Assembly: GCF_900100605.1 (NCBI RefSeq)
Contig: NZ_FNCN01000001.1
Location: 310,001 to 374,000 of the forward strand
Direction: 5' to 3'
Origin: Sinosporangium album
Lineage (GTDB): Bacteria; Actinomycetota; Actinomycetes; Streptosporangiales; Streptosporangiaceae
DNA: 64,000 nucleotides
Within the stretch, counting starts at the first letter, position 1. Each line of letters begins with the position of its first letter. The position numbers were made by a program, and so were the translations under genes. Under the pieces are notes generated by a model. That model searched no databases, had not been told where the DNA came from, and was given only the letters and a program-made list of their open reading frames with translations. Positions 44,443-53,100 of this stretch are shown here, in pieces.

Positions 44443-46415
44443 GGTTCAGACCCGACATCGAGGGGCTGCGGGCCGTCGCCGTACTCGCCGTTCTGGCGTT
44501 CCACGCGACCGTCCCCGGCCTGACCGGCGGCTTCGTCGGCGTCGACGTGTTCTTCGTCATCTCAGGGTTCCTGATCACCGGGCTGCTGCTGCGCGACGTG
44601 GCGGAGCGCGGACGGTTCTCCCTCGTCGACTTCTACGCGCGGCGCGCCAGGCGGCTGCTGCCCGCGGCGGGCATCGTGCTGATCGCGACGGCCTTCGCGG
44701 CCTGGCTGGTGCTGCCGCCGCTGCGGGCGCCGGAGGTGGCGGGAGATGTCATCGCCGCCGCGCTCTACCTCGCGAACTGGCGGTTCGTCGCGGCCCAGAC
44801 CGACTACCTGGCCGCCGAATCGGCCCCGAGCCCGCTGCAGCACTACTGGTCGCTCGCGGTGGAGGAGCAGTTCTACCTGCTGTGGGCGCCGCTGCTGCTG
44901 GTCGTCGCGCTGGCCGCGCGCCGCTTCGCGGTGCCGGCGATCGCGGCGGCGACCGTCGCCATGACCGGCGGCTCGTTCGCCCTGTCGACCGTGTGGACCG
45001 AGATCAACGGGCCTCTGGCGTACCTCGCCTCCCCCACCCGCGCCTGGCAGTTCGGCGTCGGCGCGCTCGCGGCCGTGGCGCTGCACTACAGCGCGCGCTA
45101 CACCAGACACGACACCGGGCGCCGCGAAAGCCGTACGGCGCCGGCCGTACGCCTCGCCGGCGCGGCCCTCGGCCTGGCCGGCGCGTCCGCGGTGGTCTGG
45201 TCGGTGGCGGCGTTCGACTCCTCCACGCGCTACCCCGGGCTCGCGGCGCTGGTGCCGACGCTCGGTACGGCGGCGCTGATCCTGTTCCGCTCCCCCGTCT
45301 CCACGCTCCTGTCGACCCGGGTGCCGAGAGCGATCGGACGGCTGTCGTTCTCCTGGTACCTCTGGCACTGGCCCGTCCTGGTGATCGCCGAGGCGGCGAC
45401 CGGCCCCCTCGCGTGGCCGTGGCGCGTCGCCCTCATGGCGCTGTCGGCCCTGCCCGCCTACCTCACCTACGCACTGGTGGAGAACCCGGTCCGCTTCTCG
45501 CGTGTCGTGGCCGAACTACCGCGCCGGGGACTGGCCGTCGGCAGCGCGGCGATGACGCTCCCCGTGGCCGCGGCGCTGCTGCTCAGCGGCGGCGCGGTGC
45601 AGAGCGCCGCCTCCCCCGCGCAGGCCGCGGTCGCACGGCAGTCGGCGACGCTCGACCCGGGCGCGGCGCAGGCGGACTACCCTCTGTCGCGGGGCTGCGA
45701 GATCGAGCTCACGGCGGTCACGAGCCCGCCGTGCCTCTTCGGGAACCCGGCGAGCAAGGACAGGATCGTGCTGATCGGCGACTCGCACGCCGGGCAGTGG
45801 TTCGCGATGGCCGAGCACATCGCGGTGCGCCGGGGCTGGGCCCTTGAGGTGCTCACCAAGCCGGGCTGCCCGCTGGCCACGCTCACCGTGACCGACCCGC
45901 GCCTCGGGCGCGAATACCGCGAATGCAACACCTGGCGGGATTACGCCTTCGACCGGCTCGCCAAGGGTCCCGTGCCGCGCCTGATCCTCATGGCCTCGCT
46001 CAACACCTACACCTCGGACCGCAACGCGCTCGCCACCGGCTGGGACAGCACACTGGCCCGGCTGCGGGCGCTCGGTCCGCCGCTGGCCTACCTGCGCGGC
46101 ACGCCGGTCCCCGGCCTCGACATCCCCGAGTGCCTGTCCGCCAAGCCCCTCGCCCAGTGCGCGTTTCCCCGCCGCGTGGGCCTCCCGCCCGACCCGCTGG
46201 CCGAGGGGATCGACGACAAGCGGTGGCCGGGGATGTCCACCGTGGACGTCACCGACCTGCTGTGCCCCGGCACCGGGCCGGCGTGCCCGGCGGCGCTGAA
46301 CGGCGTCGTGCTGTACCGCGACAACGCCCACATCACCAACACCCTGGCTGTACGGCTCGCGTCCCGGATCGAGCGCGACCTCGAAGAACTCGACCTGATC
46401 CCCGCGGTCCTATGA
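44439..46415 (+). CDS. Acyltransferase-3 with C-terminal SGNH domain (OafA type)
   Basis: 658 aa. Residues 1-370: about ten helices of the acyltransferase-3 family, with FRPDIEGLRAVAV (3-15), catalytic-type His22 in LAFHATVP and GFVGVDVFFVISGFL (31-45). Residues about 400-658: extracytoplasmic SGNH domain with IGDSHAGQW (near 445-453) and a final D-x-x-H in YRDNAHIT. OafA-like proteins O-acetylate surface glycans, here probably the glucan of the neighbouring synthase. Its stop lies in the first unit of the tandem repeat and overlaps an ATG. Confidence 0.9.
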   Translation: MRFRPDIEGLRAVAVLAVLAFHATVPGLTGGFVGVDVFFVISGFLITGLLLRDVAERGRFSLVDFYARRARRLLPAAGIVLIATAFAAWLVLPPLRAPEVAGDVIAAALYLANWRFVAAQTDYLAAESAPSPLQHYWSLAVEEQFYLLWAPLLLVVALAARRFAVPAIAAATVAMTGGSFALSTVWTEINGPLAYLASPTRAWQFGVGALAAVALHYSARYTRHDTGRRESRTAPAVRLAGAALGLAGASAVVWSVAAFDSSTRYPGLAALVPTLGTAALILFRSPVSTLLSTRVPRAIGRLSFSWYLWHWPVLVIAEAATGPLAWPWRVALMALSALPAYLTYALVENPVRFSRVVAELPRRGLAVGSAAMTLPVAAALLLSGGAVQSAASPAQAAVARQSATLDPGAAQADYPLSRGCEIELTAVTSPPCLFGNPASKDRIVLIGDSHAGQWFAMAEHIAVRRGWALEVLTKPGCPLATLTVTDPRLGREYRECNTWRDYAFDRLAKGPVPRLILMASLNTYTSDRNALATGWDSTLARLRALGPPLAYLRGTPVPGLDIPECLSAKPLAQCAFPRRVGLPPDPLAEGIDDKRWPGMSTVDVTDLLCPGTGPACPAALNGVVLYRDNAHITNTLAVRLASRIERDLEELDLIPAVL

Positions 46416-46520
46416 GACGCGGTCCTATGAGACGCGGTCCTATGAGACGCGGTCCTATGAGACGCGGTCCTATGAGGGCGGTCCTATGAGGGCGGTCCTA
46501 TGAGGGCGGTCCTATGAGGA
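46406..46520. repeat. Tandem repeat of stop/start modules between acyltransferase and GH16 genes
   Basis: Four 15-base units (GGTCCTATGAGACGC), then three 14-base units (GGTCCTATGAGGGC) and a final partial unit carrying the GH16 start. Every unit contains TATGAG, that is an ATGA stop/start overlap. See the finding for the reading-frame analysis. Confidence 0.95.
46412..46489 (+). CDS. Repeat-encoded 25-residue mini-ORF
   Basis: ATG at 46412 overlaps the acyltransferase TGA. The frame runs through the 15-base units as MRRGP repeated four times, then MRAVL and TGA. Two five-codon ORFs (MRAVL; 46486-46503 and 46500-46517) follow, each overlapping by ATGA, and the last stop overlaps the GH16 ATG at 46514. 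The peptide itself need not have a function; the structure may be a relay that passes ribosomes to the GH16 gene. Confidence 0.5.
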   Translation: MRRGPMRRGPMRRGPMRRGPMRAVL

Positions 46521-47416
46521 ACGCACCCGCCGTCAGGGCGCTCGCCGCCCTCACGGCCCTGATCCTCCTGCTGGCCGGGTGCTCGGAGCCCGGCCCCGGC
46601 CGGCAGGAGCCCGGGGGGTTCCGCGAGGTGTTCCGGGACGACTTCGGCGGCGGGGCCGACACCCCGGTGTCGGCCGACCGGTGGCTGCACGACATCGGCA
46701 CCTGCTACCCCGGCTGCCCCGCCCCGCAGTGGGGCACCGGCGAGATCGAGACGATGACGGACTCGGTGGAGAACGTGTCGCTCGACGGCAAAGGCCACCT
46801 CGCCATCACGCCGCTGCTGCGGAACGGCACGTGGACCTCGGGCCGCATCGAGACCCGCAGAGCCGACTTCCGGTATCCGCCGGGAGGCACGATGCGGGTC
46901 GAGGCGCGCATCGCCCTGCCGTACGTCACCCCCGGCGACGGCGCAGGTTACTGGCCGGCGTTCTGGATGCTCGGCGAACGGCTCCGCGACGGCTACACCG
47001 GATGGCCCGGCGTCGGCGAGATCGACGTGATGGAGGCGGTGAACGGGCTGCCGCAGATCTTCGGCGCCATGCATTGCGGCGTGTCCCCCGGCGGCCCGTG
47101 CGCCGAGCCCAAGGGGCTGAACTCGCCCCCTCAGCCGTGCGCCACGTGCCATGGGACATTCCATACCTACGCCGTCGAGGTCTCCGCCGACCAGGTGCGC
47201 TGGTACCTCGACGGCACGCACTTCTTCACCGTCACCTCCGCCCAGGTCGACCCGGAGACCTGGCGGAACGCCGTCGACCACGGGTTCTTCCTCATCCTCA
47301 ACGTGGCGATCGGAGGCGGCTACCCCGCCGCGTACGGCGGAGGCCCGAACCCGGCCACCGTCCCCGGCCGGCCCATGCTGGTCGACTACGTCGCCGTGTC
47401 GGAGCAGCGGCCGTGA
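46514..47416 (+). CDS. GH16 family glucanase lipoprotein
   Basis: 300 aa. Lipobox LLAGC (Cys23) after an 18-residue hydrophobic leader, so it sits on the outer membrane face. The GH16 active site GEIDVMEAV places Glu169, Asp171 and Glu174; beta-jelly-roll strands surround it (GYWPAFWML, FHTYAVEVSADQVRWYLDG). GH16 enzymes hydrolyse or transglycosylate beta-1,3 or beta-1,3/1,4 glucans, suggesting that the neighbouring synthase makes such a polymer and this enzyme trims it. Translated through the repeat ladder upstream. Confidence 0.88.
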   Translation: MRNAPAVRALAALTALILLLAGCSEPGPGRQEPGGFREVFRDDFGGGADTPVSADRWLHDIGTCYPGCPAPQWGTGEIETMTDSVENVSLDGKGHLAITPLLRNGTWTSGRIETRRADFRYPPGGTMRVEARIALPYVTPGDGAGYWPAFWMLGERLRDGYTGWPGVGEIDVMEAVNGLPQIFGAMHCGVSPGGPCAEPKGLNSPPQPCATCHGTFHTYAVEVSADQVRWYLDGTHFFTVTSAQVDPETWRNAVDHGFFLILNVAIGGGYPAAYGGGPNPATVPGRPMLVDYVAVSEQRP

Positions 47417-47516
47417 CACGCCCGGGCGGCCATGCCGCCTGGGCCTCACGGAGGAGGGGAAAATCCTCCTTTCGACTGGTGCGCATAAGGTATGGCCCAG
47501 AGGCAGAATCAAGGGC

Positions 47517-47867
47517 GTGTATCCCGAGAGAAACGTGCCTCGTGAGGGACTCGAACCCGAACACGTGCAGGCGGCGTTCGCCGCGAACAGGGCCCTCGGC
47601 CCCTCCTACGAGCAGGAGATCGCCGAGGGCCTCGTCGACCGCGTCAACGCGGTCATCGACGCCAAACTCGCCGCGCAGCAGTCACGCCGGCCCCAACCCG
47701 ACTGGGCGCAGATGACGCTGGGCATCGTCTCCCTCGTCCTAACCGCCCCGCTGGTGGCCGTCGCCGGGTCCCAGGCCGGCCACATCGGTGTCCTCGCGGC
47801 GTTCGGGATCGTCGGCTTCGTGAACATCGCCTACGCCCTGTCCCGGGCGCTCCACAGACGCGGCTGA
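47517..47867 (+). CDS. Small two-helix membrane protein
   Basis: 116 aa from GTG 47517 (a later in-frame GTG at 47535 is possible). Soluble helical part (residues 10-55, DRVNAVIDAKLAAQQ), then two membrane helices (65-85 and 90-108). Homologs are frequent in actinobacteria; no function known. It is 100 bases after the GH16 gene and converges on oxyR across a 42-base palindrome. Confidence 0.65.
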   Translation: MYPERNVPREGLEPEHVQAAFAANRALGPSYEQEIAEGLVDRVNAVIDAKLAAQQSRRPQPDWAQMTLGIVSLVLTAPLVAVAGSQAGHIGVLAAFGIVGFVNIAYALSRALHRRG

Positions 47868-47878
47868 CGCTCCTTTTA

Positions 47879-47920
47879 GTGTGTACGGCACGGGCCCGCG
47901 CGGGCCCGTGCCGTACACAC
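47879..47920. terminator. 42-base perfect palindrome, bidirectional terminator
   Basis: Fully self-complementary over 42 bases (arms start GTGTGTACGGCACGGGCC). It lies between the convergent small membrane protein and oxyR, 12 bases after one stop and three from the other. Confidence 0.9.
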
Positions 47921-47923
47921 CGG

Positions 47924-48862
47924 TCACGACAGGACGGTGACGGGCAGCCGCCGCGAGCGGACCGCGCCCCGCACGGCGGCGGCGAGCTGCGCGTATTCCG
48001 CCGCCCGCGCCGACGTCGCACGGTAGGCCAGGCCGATGGTCCGCCTCGGCGCGGGAGCGGTGAAACGGCGCAGGCCGAGCCGTACCCGCCTGCCCGTCTC
48101 CACGGGCACCGCCGACTCGGGCACGAGCGTCACGCCGAGGCCCCCGGCCACGAGCTGCACCAGGGTCGGCAGGCTTGTGGCGTACGTCGCCGCCGTGACC
48201 TTCGCCCCCACCTCCCGGCACACGTCGACGGCCTGCTCGCGCAGGCAGTGGCCCTGGTTGAGCAGCACGATGTCGAGATCCTTCAACACCTCGCGCGACA
48301 GCGTGCCCGTGCCCTCCGCCAGCGGGTGGTCACCCGGCAGCGCGAGCAGGAACTCCTCGGCGTACAGCGGATCCTCCACCAGCCCCGCCGTCTCGACCGG
48401 CAGTGCCAGCATCACCATGTCGAGCCGCCCCTCCCGCACCTCCTCCAGGATCGACTCCGTCTTGGCCTCGCGAATGATCATCTTCAACCGGGGGAAGCGC
48501 CGGGCGAACATCGGCAGGAGCGCGGGCAGCAGATAGGGGGCGACGGTCGGGATAACCCCGAGTTGCGCGGTGCCGGTGAACGGCTGGCGCGAGTGCGCGA
48601 CCTCGTACATCAGGTCGTCCAGCGTCGACAGCACCCGCGCGGCGTGCGCCGCCACCCGCTCGCCCTCCGGTGTCAGCAGCACCTTCCGCGTCGTGCGTTC
48701 GAGCAGCCGCGTGCCGAGGGTCTCCTCAAGAGCGGACACCGCGCTCGACAACGCCGGTTGACTCATACGCAGCGTCACGGCGGCCTCCCGGAAGTGAAGA
48801 TGCTCGGCCACCGCGAGAAACGCTCGAAGCTGGGACAGCGTGGGGGTCGGATCACCGAGCAT
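47924..48862 (-). CDS. oxyR: Peroxide-sensing regulator OxyR
   Basis: 312 aa LysR-type protein. HTH at residues 9-60 (LSQLRAFLAVAEHLHFREAA, MSQPALSSAVSALEETLG). The sensor motif GHCLREQAVDVCREVG places Cys206 and Cys215, equivalent to the redox pair Cys199/Cys208 of Escherichia coli OxyR, so it forms a disulfide when peroxide is present. It is divergent from ahpC-ahpD, the usual target. Shared 182-base promoter region with an inverted repeat at 48976. Confidence 0.92.
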   Translation of the reverse strand: MLGDPTPTLSQLRAFLAVAEHLHFREAAVTLRMSQPALSSAVSALEETLGTRLLERTTRKVLLTPEGERVAAHAARVLSTLDDLMYEVAHSRQPFTGTAQLGVIPTVAPYLLPALLPMFARRFPRLKMIIREAKTESILEEVREGRLDMVMLALPVETAGLVEDPLYAEEFLLALPGDHPLAEGTGTLSREVLKDLDIVLLNQGHCLREQAVDVCREVGAKVTAATYATSLPTLVQLVAGGLGVTLVPESAVPVETGRRVRLGLRRFTAPAPRRTIGLAYRATSARAAEYAQLAAAVRGAVRSRRLPVTVLS

Positions 48863-48975
48863 GATCGACCCTTTCCCTCGACTCCGACCACTTTAAGGCC
48901 CCTTGACTCACCATAGATCTGCGGTGTTTACGGAGAGTCACTGATAAGGATCACCTCTCAGATTCGTTCGACTAC

Positions 48976-48992
48976 TCGATTTCTCGAATCGA
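48976..48992. promoter_or_regulatory. Candidate OxyR site upstream of ahpC
   Basis: TCGATT and AATCGA around TCTCG, of the T-N11-A LysR type, 53 bases before the ahpC start. A wider GATTCG/CGAATC pair encloses it. Confidence 0.5.
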
Positions 48993-49044
48993 TACCAGCT
49001 CAGGCAGTCTAGGGGCCCGACAACGACGTCCAGTGAGGAGATCC

Positions 49045-49596
49045 ATGCTCACCGTTGGTGACCGTTTCCCTGCTTACGAGCTCACCGCCTGTGTCTCGCT
49101 CGACCCCGACAAGGCGTTCGCGACCATCGACCACAAGACCCACGAGGGCAAGTGGCGTGTGGTGTTCGCATGGCCCAAGGACTTCACTTTCGTCTGTCCC
49201 ACCGAGATCGCCGAGTTCGGCCGGCTCAACGACGAGTTCGCCGACCGCGACGCGCAGGTGCTTGGCTTCTCCATCGACTCCGAGTTCGTGCACCACGCCT
49301 GGCGCAATGACCACCCCGACCTGCGCGACCTGCCCTTCCCGATGCTCTCGGACATCAAGCGGGAGCTGTCGGAGGCCCTCGGCATCCTCGGCGAGGACGG
49401 CGTCGCCCAGCGCGCCACCTTCATCGTCGACCCCAACAACGACATCCAGTTCTCGATGGTCACCGCCGGGTCCGTCGGCCGCAACGTCAAGGAGGTCCTG
49501 CGTGTCCTCGACGCCCTCCAGTCCGACGAGCTGTGCCCCTGCAACTGGAACAAGGGCGAATCCGGCCTGGACGCCAAGGCGCTGATGGCCCAGTGA
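49045..49596 (+). CDS. ahpC: Alkyl hydroperoxide reductase C (peroxiredoxin)
   Basis: 183 aa from ATG 49045 with GAGGAG four bases upstream. Peroxidatic Cys51 in FVCPTE and resolving Cys164/Cys166 in LCPCNW. It reduces H2O2 and organic peroxides, with AhpD recycling it as in mycobacteria; no AhpF is present. Its TGA overlaps the ahpD GTG (GTGA). Cytoplasmic, probably OxyR-controlled. Confidence 0.95.
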   Translation: MLTVGDRFPAYELTACVSLDPDKAFATIDHKTHEGKWRVVFAWPKDFTFVCPTEIAEFGRLNDEFADRDAQVLGFSIDSEFVHHAWRNDHPDLRDLPFPMLSDIKRELSEALGILGEDGVAQRATFIVDPNNDIQFSMVTAGSVGRNVKEVLRVLDALQSDELCPCNWNKGESGLDAKALMAQ

Positions 49597-50129
49597 GCGT
49601 CGACGCCCTCAAGGCGGCCCTCCCGGCCTACGCCAAGGACATCAAGCTCAATCTGGGCTCGGTCACGACGACGTCGCCGCTCACCGACCAGCAGCTCTGG
49701 GGCACGGTGACGGCCTGCGCGCTCGCCACCAAGTCCCCGCGGGTCATCGCCGAGCTGTCCGCCGAGGCGCAGGGCCACCTCTCACCCGACGCGTTCACCG
49801 CCGCCAAGGCCGCCGCGGCCATCATGGCGATGAACAACGTCTACTACCGGGCGACCCACCTCATCGGGGACGAGACCTACGCCACCCTGCCGGCGAGGCT
49901 CCGCATGACGGTCATCGGCGCCCCCGGCGTCGACAAGGTCGACTTCGAGCTGTGGTGCCTGGCCGTGTCCGCCATCAACGGGTGCGGACGCTGCCTGGAG
50001 TCCCACGAGCGCGTCCTGCGCGCGTCCGGCATGCCGCGCGAGCAGATCCAGGAGGCGCTCCGGATCGCCTCCGTGGTCAACGCCGTGGCCGCCATCCTTG
50101 AGGCTGAGGCCGCCCTGGCGTCCGTCTGA
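49593..50129 (+). CDS. ahpD: Alkyl hydroperoxidase AhpD
   Basis: 178 aa from GTG 49593. CxxC pair Cys131/Cys134 with His138 in [11 protein letters not shown] is the carboxymuconolactone-decarboxylase-type active site. It passes electrons to AhpC, ultimately from lipoamide/dihydrolipoyl succinyltransferase in characterized systems. Coupled to ahpC. Confidence 0.95.
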   Translation: MSVDALKAALPAYAKDIKLNLGSVTTTSPLTDQQLWGTVTACALATKSPRVIAELSAEAQGHLSPDAFTAAKAAAAIMAMNNVYYRATHLIGDETYATLPARLRMTVIGAPGVDKVDFELWCLAVSAINGCGRCLESHERVLRASGMPREQIQEALRIASVVNAVAAILEAEAALASV

Positions 50130-50154
50130 CGCGACGCACACCGACGCCGGCCGC

Positions 50155-50203
50155 GAGACGGGAGACCGGAGACGGGAGACCGGAGACCGGAGACCGGAGA
50201 CCG
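50155..50203. repeat. 7-base tandem repeat (GAGACCG x7)
   Basis: Seven copies, two with a single-base change, between ahpD and the terminator. No coding function. Confidence 0.9.
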
Positions 50204-50208
50204 ACCAC

Positions 50209-50239
50209 GAGGGGGCGCCGCATGACGCGGCGCCCCCTC
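50209..50239. terminator. Bidirectional hairpin terminator
   Basis: GAGGGGGCGCCGC and GCGGCGCCCCCTC, 13-base perfect stem and 5-base loop between convergent ahpD and the DHA2 transporter. Confidence 0.9.
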
Positions 50240-50282
50240 AGGTGGTTCAGGCCCCGGATTCAGCGCCAGGCACCGCCAGACC

Positions 50283-51824
50283 TCACTTGGCCTTCGCGGA
50301 GCGGAGCGGCAGTTCCTTCAACGCCATGACGGCGAAGGCCCCCAGCACGACCACCGGCACCCCCACCAGGAACGCCGTGTGCACCGCACGCGTGAAGGAC
50401 TCCAGAACCACCTCGATGACAGGCGGAGGAAGCAGCCGGATGGCCTCGGGGGACCCCAGGGAGATCCCCTCCCCCTCCCCCAGCGGCAGATGCGCCGCCT
50501 TCGACAGCGAGGCCAGTTCGACGGCCAGCCGGCTCGACAAGATGGCGCCGAAGGCCGCCACCCCGATCGACCCGCCGAGCGCCCGGAAGAACGCGACGCC
50601 CGTGGTCGACACCGCCATGTCCTCCCGCCGCGCCGCGTTCTGCGCGGCGAGGACGAGCGTCTGCATCGACGCCCCGAGCCCCACGCCCAGCACCGCCATG
50701 CAGCCGCCGACCACCACGAGCGGCGTATGCACCTGCATCGTCGACAGCAGGAACAGCCCGATCGCCACCGTCAGCATGCCGAACAGCGGAAAGACCTTCC
50801 ACCTGCCGGTGCGCGTCACCAGCCGGCCCGTCGTCAGCGACGCCCCGAACATGCCGCCCACCAGCGGCAGCGTCATCAAGCCCGACTGGGTCGGGCTCAT
50901 CCCGTGGACGATCTGCAGGAACTGCGGCAGGAACATCAGCGAGCCGAACAGCGCCATCCCCACCAGGAGCGACGCCGCGCTCGCGAGCACGAACGTGCGG
51001 TTCCTGAACAGCCGGGGCGGCAGGATCGGCTCCGACGCCCGCCGCTCCACCAGCACCGCGCCCACCAGCATGGCCACCGTCAGCGCGGCCAGGCCGTACG
51101 TCCACCAGGAGTGCCACGGAAAGGCCGACCCGCCGAGCGACAGCAGCATCATCACCGACGTGGCGGCGCCCGTGATGAACGCCGCGCCCCACCAGTCGAT
51201 CTTGGCCTGGCGCCGGGCCGGGGGGAGGCGCAGCACGTACTGGATGACGCCGAACGCCACCAGAGCCAGCGGCACGCTCACCCAGAAGCACCAGTGCCAC
51301 GACAGGTGGTCCACAACGAACCCGCCGATCAGCGGCCCCGCCACCGTCGACACCCCGAACACCGCGCCGATGTAACCGCTGTAGCGCCCCCGCTCACGCG
51401 GCTCCACCACATCCCCGAGCACCACCTGCGGCAGCACCTGCAGCCCGCCCACCCCGATGCCCTGTACGGCACGGGCCACCACAAGCTGCCCCATGTCCTG
51501 CGCGAACCCGGCAGCCAGCGACGCCGTCGTGAACAGCAGAATGGCCACCTGGAACATGCGCTTGCGCCCGTAAAGATCGGACAGCTTCCCCCACACCGGC
51601 ATGGACGCCGTCATCGTCAGCAGCGCCGCGCTCGCCACCCAGGCGAGATGCTCCTGCCCGCCGAGCGTCCCCACGATCGTCGGCAGCGCCGTGGCCACCA
51701 CGGACGTGGACACCATCGACGTCAGCATGCCGAGCATCAGCGCCGCGAGGATCCTGCGCACCTGTTTAGGGGTGAACTGCGGCCTGGTCTCTGTCTCCAC
51801 CTTGACCTGCGGCCCCGCGAGCAC
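50283..51824 (-). CDS. DHA2 family (EmrB/QacA) MFS exporter
   Basis: 513 aa from GTG 51824, with GGGAGGG three bases upstream; a TTG at 51836 is the alternative. Fourteen helices with GKLSDLYGRKRMF (loop 2-3), RAVQGIGVGGLQVLPQ (motif C region) and SWHWCFWVSVPLAL. Exports lipophilic toxins or antibiotics using the proton gradient. The divergent TetR gene and a shared operator show that it is drug-inducible. It converges with ahpD. Confidence 0.9.
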   Translation of the reverse strand: MLAGPQVKVETETRPQFTPKQVRRILAALMLGMLTSMVSTSVVATALPTIVGTLGGQEHLAWVASAALLTMTASMPVWGKLSDLYGRKRMFQVAILLFTTASLAAGFAQDMGQLVVARAVQGIGVGGLQVLPQVVLGDVVEPRERGRYSGYIGAVFGVSTVAGPLIGGFVVDHLSWHWCFWVSVPLALVAFGVIQYVLRLPPARRQAKIDWWGAAFITGAATSVMMLLSLGGSAFPWHSWWTYGLAALTVAMLVGAVLVERRASEPILPPRLFRNRTFVLASAASLLVGMALFGSLMFLPQFLQIVHGMSPTQSGLMTLPLVGGMFGASLTTGRLVTRTGRWKVFPLFGMLTVAIGLFLLSTMQVHTPLVVVGGCMAVLGVGLGASMQTLVLAAQNAARREDMAVSTTGVAFFRALGGSIGVAAFGAILSSRLAVELASLSKAAHLPLGEGEGISLGSPEAIRLLPPPVIEVVLESFTRAVHTAFLVGVPVVVLGAFAVMALKELPLRSAKAK

Positions 51825-51857
51825 TGACCCTCCCAAGTTACCTGTACGCTACACATG

Positions 51858-51886
51858 AAATTAGTAGACGCTTGTTTACAAGTCAA
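51858..51886 (-). promoter_or_regulatory. Promoter of the DHA2 exporter with operator in the spacer
   Basis: On the minus strand: TTGACT, 17 bases, TAATTT (-35 at 51881-51886, -10 at 51858-51863). The palindrome CTTGTTTACAAG (51871-51882) covers the end of the -35 and the spacer, so a bound TetR protein would block polymerase. Confidence 0.75.
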
Positions 51887-51904
51887 CTCTGGGAGAATGC
51901 AGGG

Positions 51905-52498
51905 GTGGAAGAGGCACAAGAGCGGCCCCGGGACGAACCCCGCCCCCGCGACAGAGACGCCACCCGGCGACGCATCCTCGACGCCGCCTCGCGGCTCTTC
52001 TCCGAACTCGGCTACGACCAGGTGACCATGCGCCACCTCGCCGCCGAAGCCCACGCCAACGTCGCCCTCATCAACCGCTACTTCGGCTCAAAGCGTGCCC
52101 TCTTCACCGAGGTCATCGCCCGCCAGGCCAGACTCCCCGAAGTCATCGCCGGCCCGCCCGACGGCCTCCCCCGGCGCCTCGCCGAATTCATCGCCGACCG
52201 CCTCACCTCCGAGCAGCCCGACTCCCCCGTCATGGCCGCCCTCACCCGCACCGGCACCAGCCCCGAAGTCCACGAGATCCTCAGCGACCGCCTCGCCAAC
52301 GTCATCCTCGCCCCCCTCACCGCCTCCCTCCCCGGCTCCGAAGCCCACCTCCGCGCCACCCTCGCCACCACCCTCATCATGGGCAGCGGCACCGTCAGCC
52401 GCCTCCTAGGCCCCCACCACCTGTCCGACACCCCCCGCCCCGCCATCGTGGCCCACCTCACCCAGATCTTCGAAACCTGCCTCCACGGCAAGCCCTGA
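51905..52498 (+). CDS. TetR family repressor of the divergent exporter
   Basis: 197 aa from GTG 51905 (GGGAGAA upstream). HTH at residues 14-62 (ATRRRILDAASRLFSELGYDQVTMRHLAAEAHANVALINRYFGSKRALF), C-terminal ligand domain of the TetR_C_17-like type. Its start is 22 bases from the operator CTTGTTTACAAG, so it very probably represses the DHA2 exporter and itself. Ligand unknown. Confidence 0.88.
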   Translation: MEEAQERPRDEPRPRDRDATRRRILDAASRLFSELGYDQVTMRHLAAEAHANVALINRYFGSKRALFTEVIARQARLPEVIAGPPDGLPRRLAEFIADRLTSEQPDSPVMAALTRTGTSPEVHEILSDRLANVILAPLTASLPGSEAHLRATLATTLIMGSGTVSRLLGPHHLSDTPRPAIVAHLTQIFETCLHGKP

Positions 52499-52604
52499 CC
52501 CCACCCCGCACCTTCCAGGGCTCTACGACCGAGCACCTGATGGCGGCCACGACGATCCGGCCGGGGGTGACGACGCCGGGCCCCACCGCGACCCGGAACT
52601 TGAT

Positions 52605-52717
52605 CACGCGACGAACCGGCCGTACCGGTCGCGCAGATCGGCGTGCCGTTCACGGTGCACGAGCCGCCGCCCTTCCGGCACATCCGCGCCCTAGGGGCCC
52701 GCCTGCGCGACGCGGCC
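52605..52717 (+). pseudogene. WYL-domain regulator C-terminal remnant
   Basis: Forward frame reads EPAVPVAQIGVPFTVHEPPP followed by FRHIRALGARLRDAAG. This matches the end of YafY-type WYL proteins (FTVHEPPELxxHxRxLxxRL). Upstream sequence in the frame has no WYL core, so only the last 35 residues remain. It abuts the aldo/keto reductase relic; a small graveyard region. Confidence 0.5.
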
Positions 52718-52721
52718 GGCT

Positions 52722-53100
52722 TCAGCCGAAGTAGCCGGGCCCCACGACGTCAGGGTCGGGCCCACCGCGCACCCCGGTGTCGATCGCATCGATCGCCGCG
52801 ACCTCGTCGGCCGCCAAGGCGAAGTCGAAGACGTCGAAGTTCTCCGCGATGCGGTGCGGGCGGACGGACTTCGGAATCGCGGACAGACCGTGCTCCAGAT
52901 GCCAGCGCAGGACGACCTGGGCCGGCGTCTTGCCGTACCGGGCGGCGATCTCGGTGACGGCGGGGTCGCCGAGCGGGTCGCCGACCAGGTCGCGATTGTC
53001 GTTCCAGTATCTGTTCACCCCGCCCAGCGGCGACCAAGCCTGGGTGACGACGCCGAGCCCGGCGTCGGCCTCGCGCAGCGCGCGCTGCGAAAACAGCAGA
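52722..53100 (-). pseudogene. Aldo/keto reductase pseudogene (N-terminal half missing)
   Basis: The minus strand reads RALREADAGLGVVTQAWSPL and then NRYWNDNRDLVGDPLGDPAV, ARYGKTPAQVVLRWHLEHGL, SAIPKSVRPHRIAENFDVFD: the C-terminal half of an AKR, including the NADPH-binding IPKS...R..EN segment. The N-terminal part with catalytic Asp, Tyr, Lys and His is absent; similarity ends at about 53100. A 98-residue ORF can start at GTG 53018, but it cannot be an active enzyme. Confidence 0.8.

Noticed and set aside
46406-46520. CRISPR-like array
   Set aside because: Units are contiguous 14-15 base repeats with no spacers.
50155-50203. Possible CRISPR or VNTR origin element
   Set aside because: Simple 7-base repeat without spacers or protein-binding pattern; treated as a plain tandem repeat.
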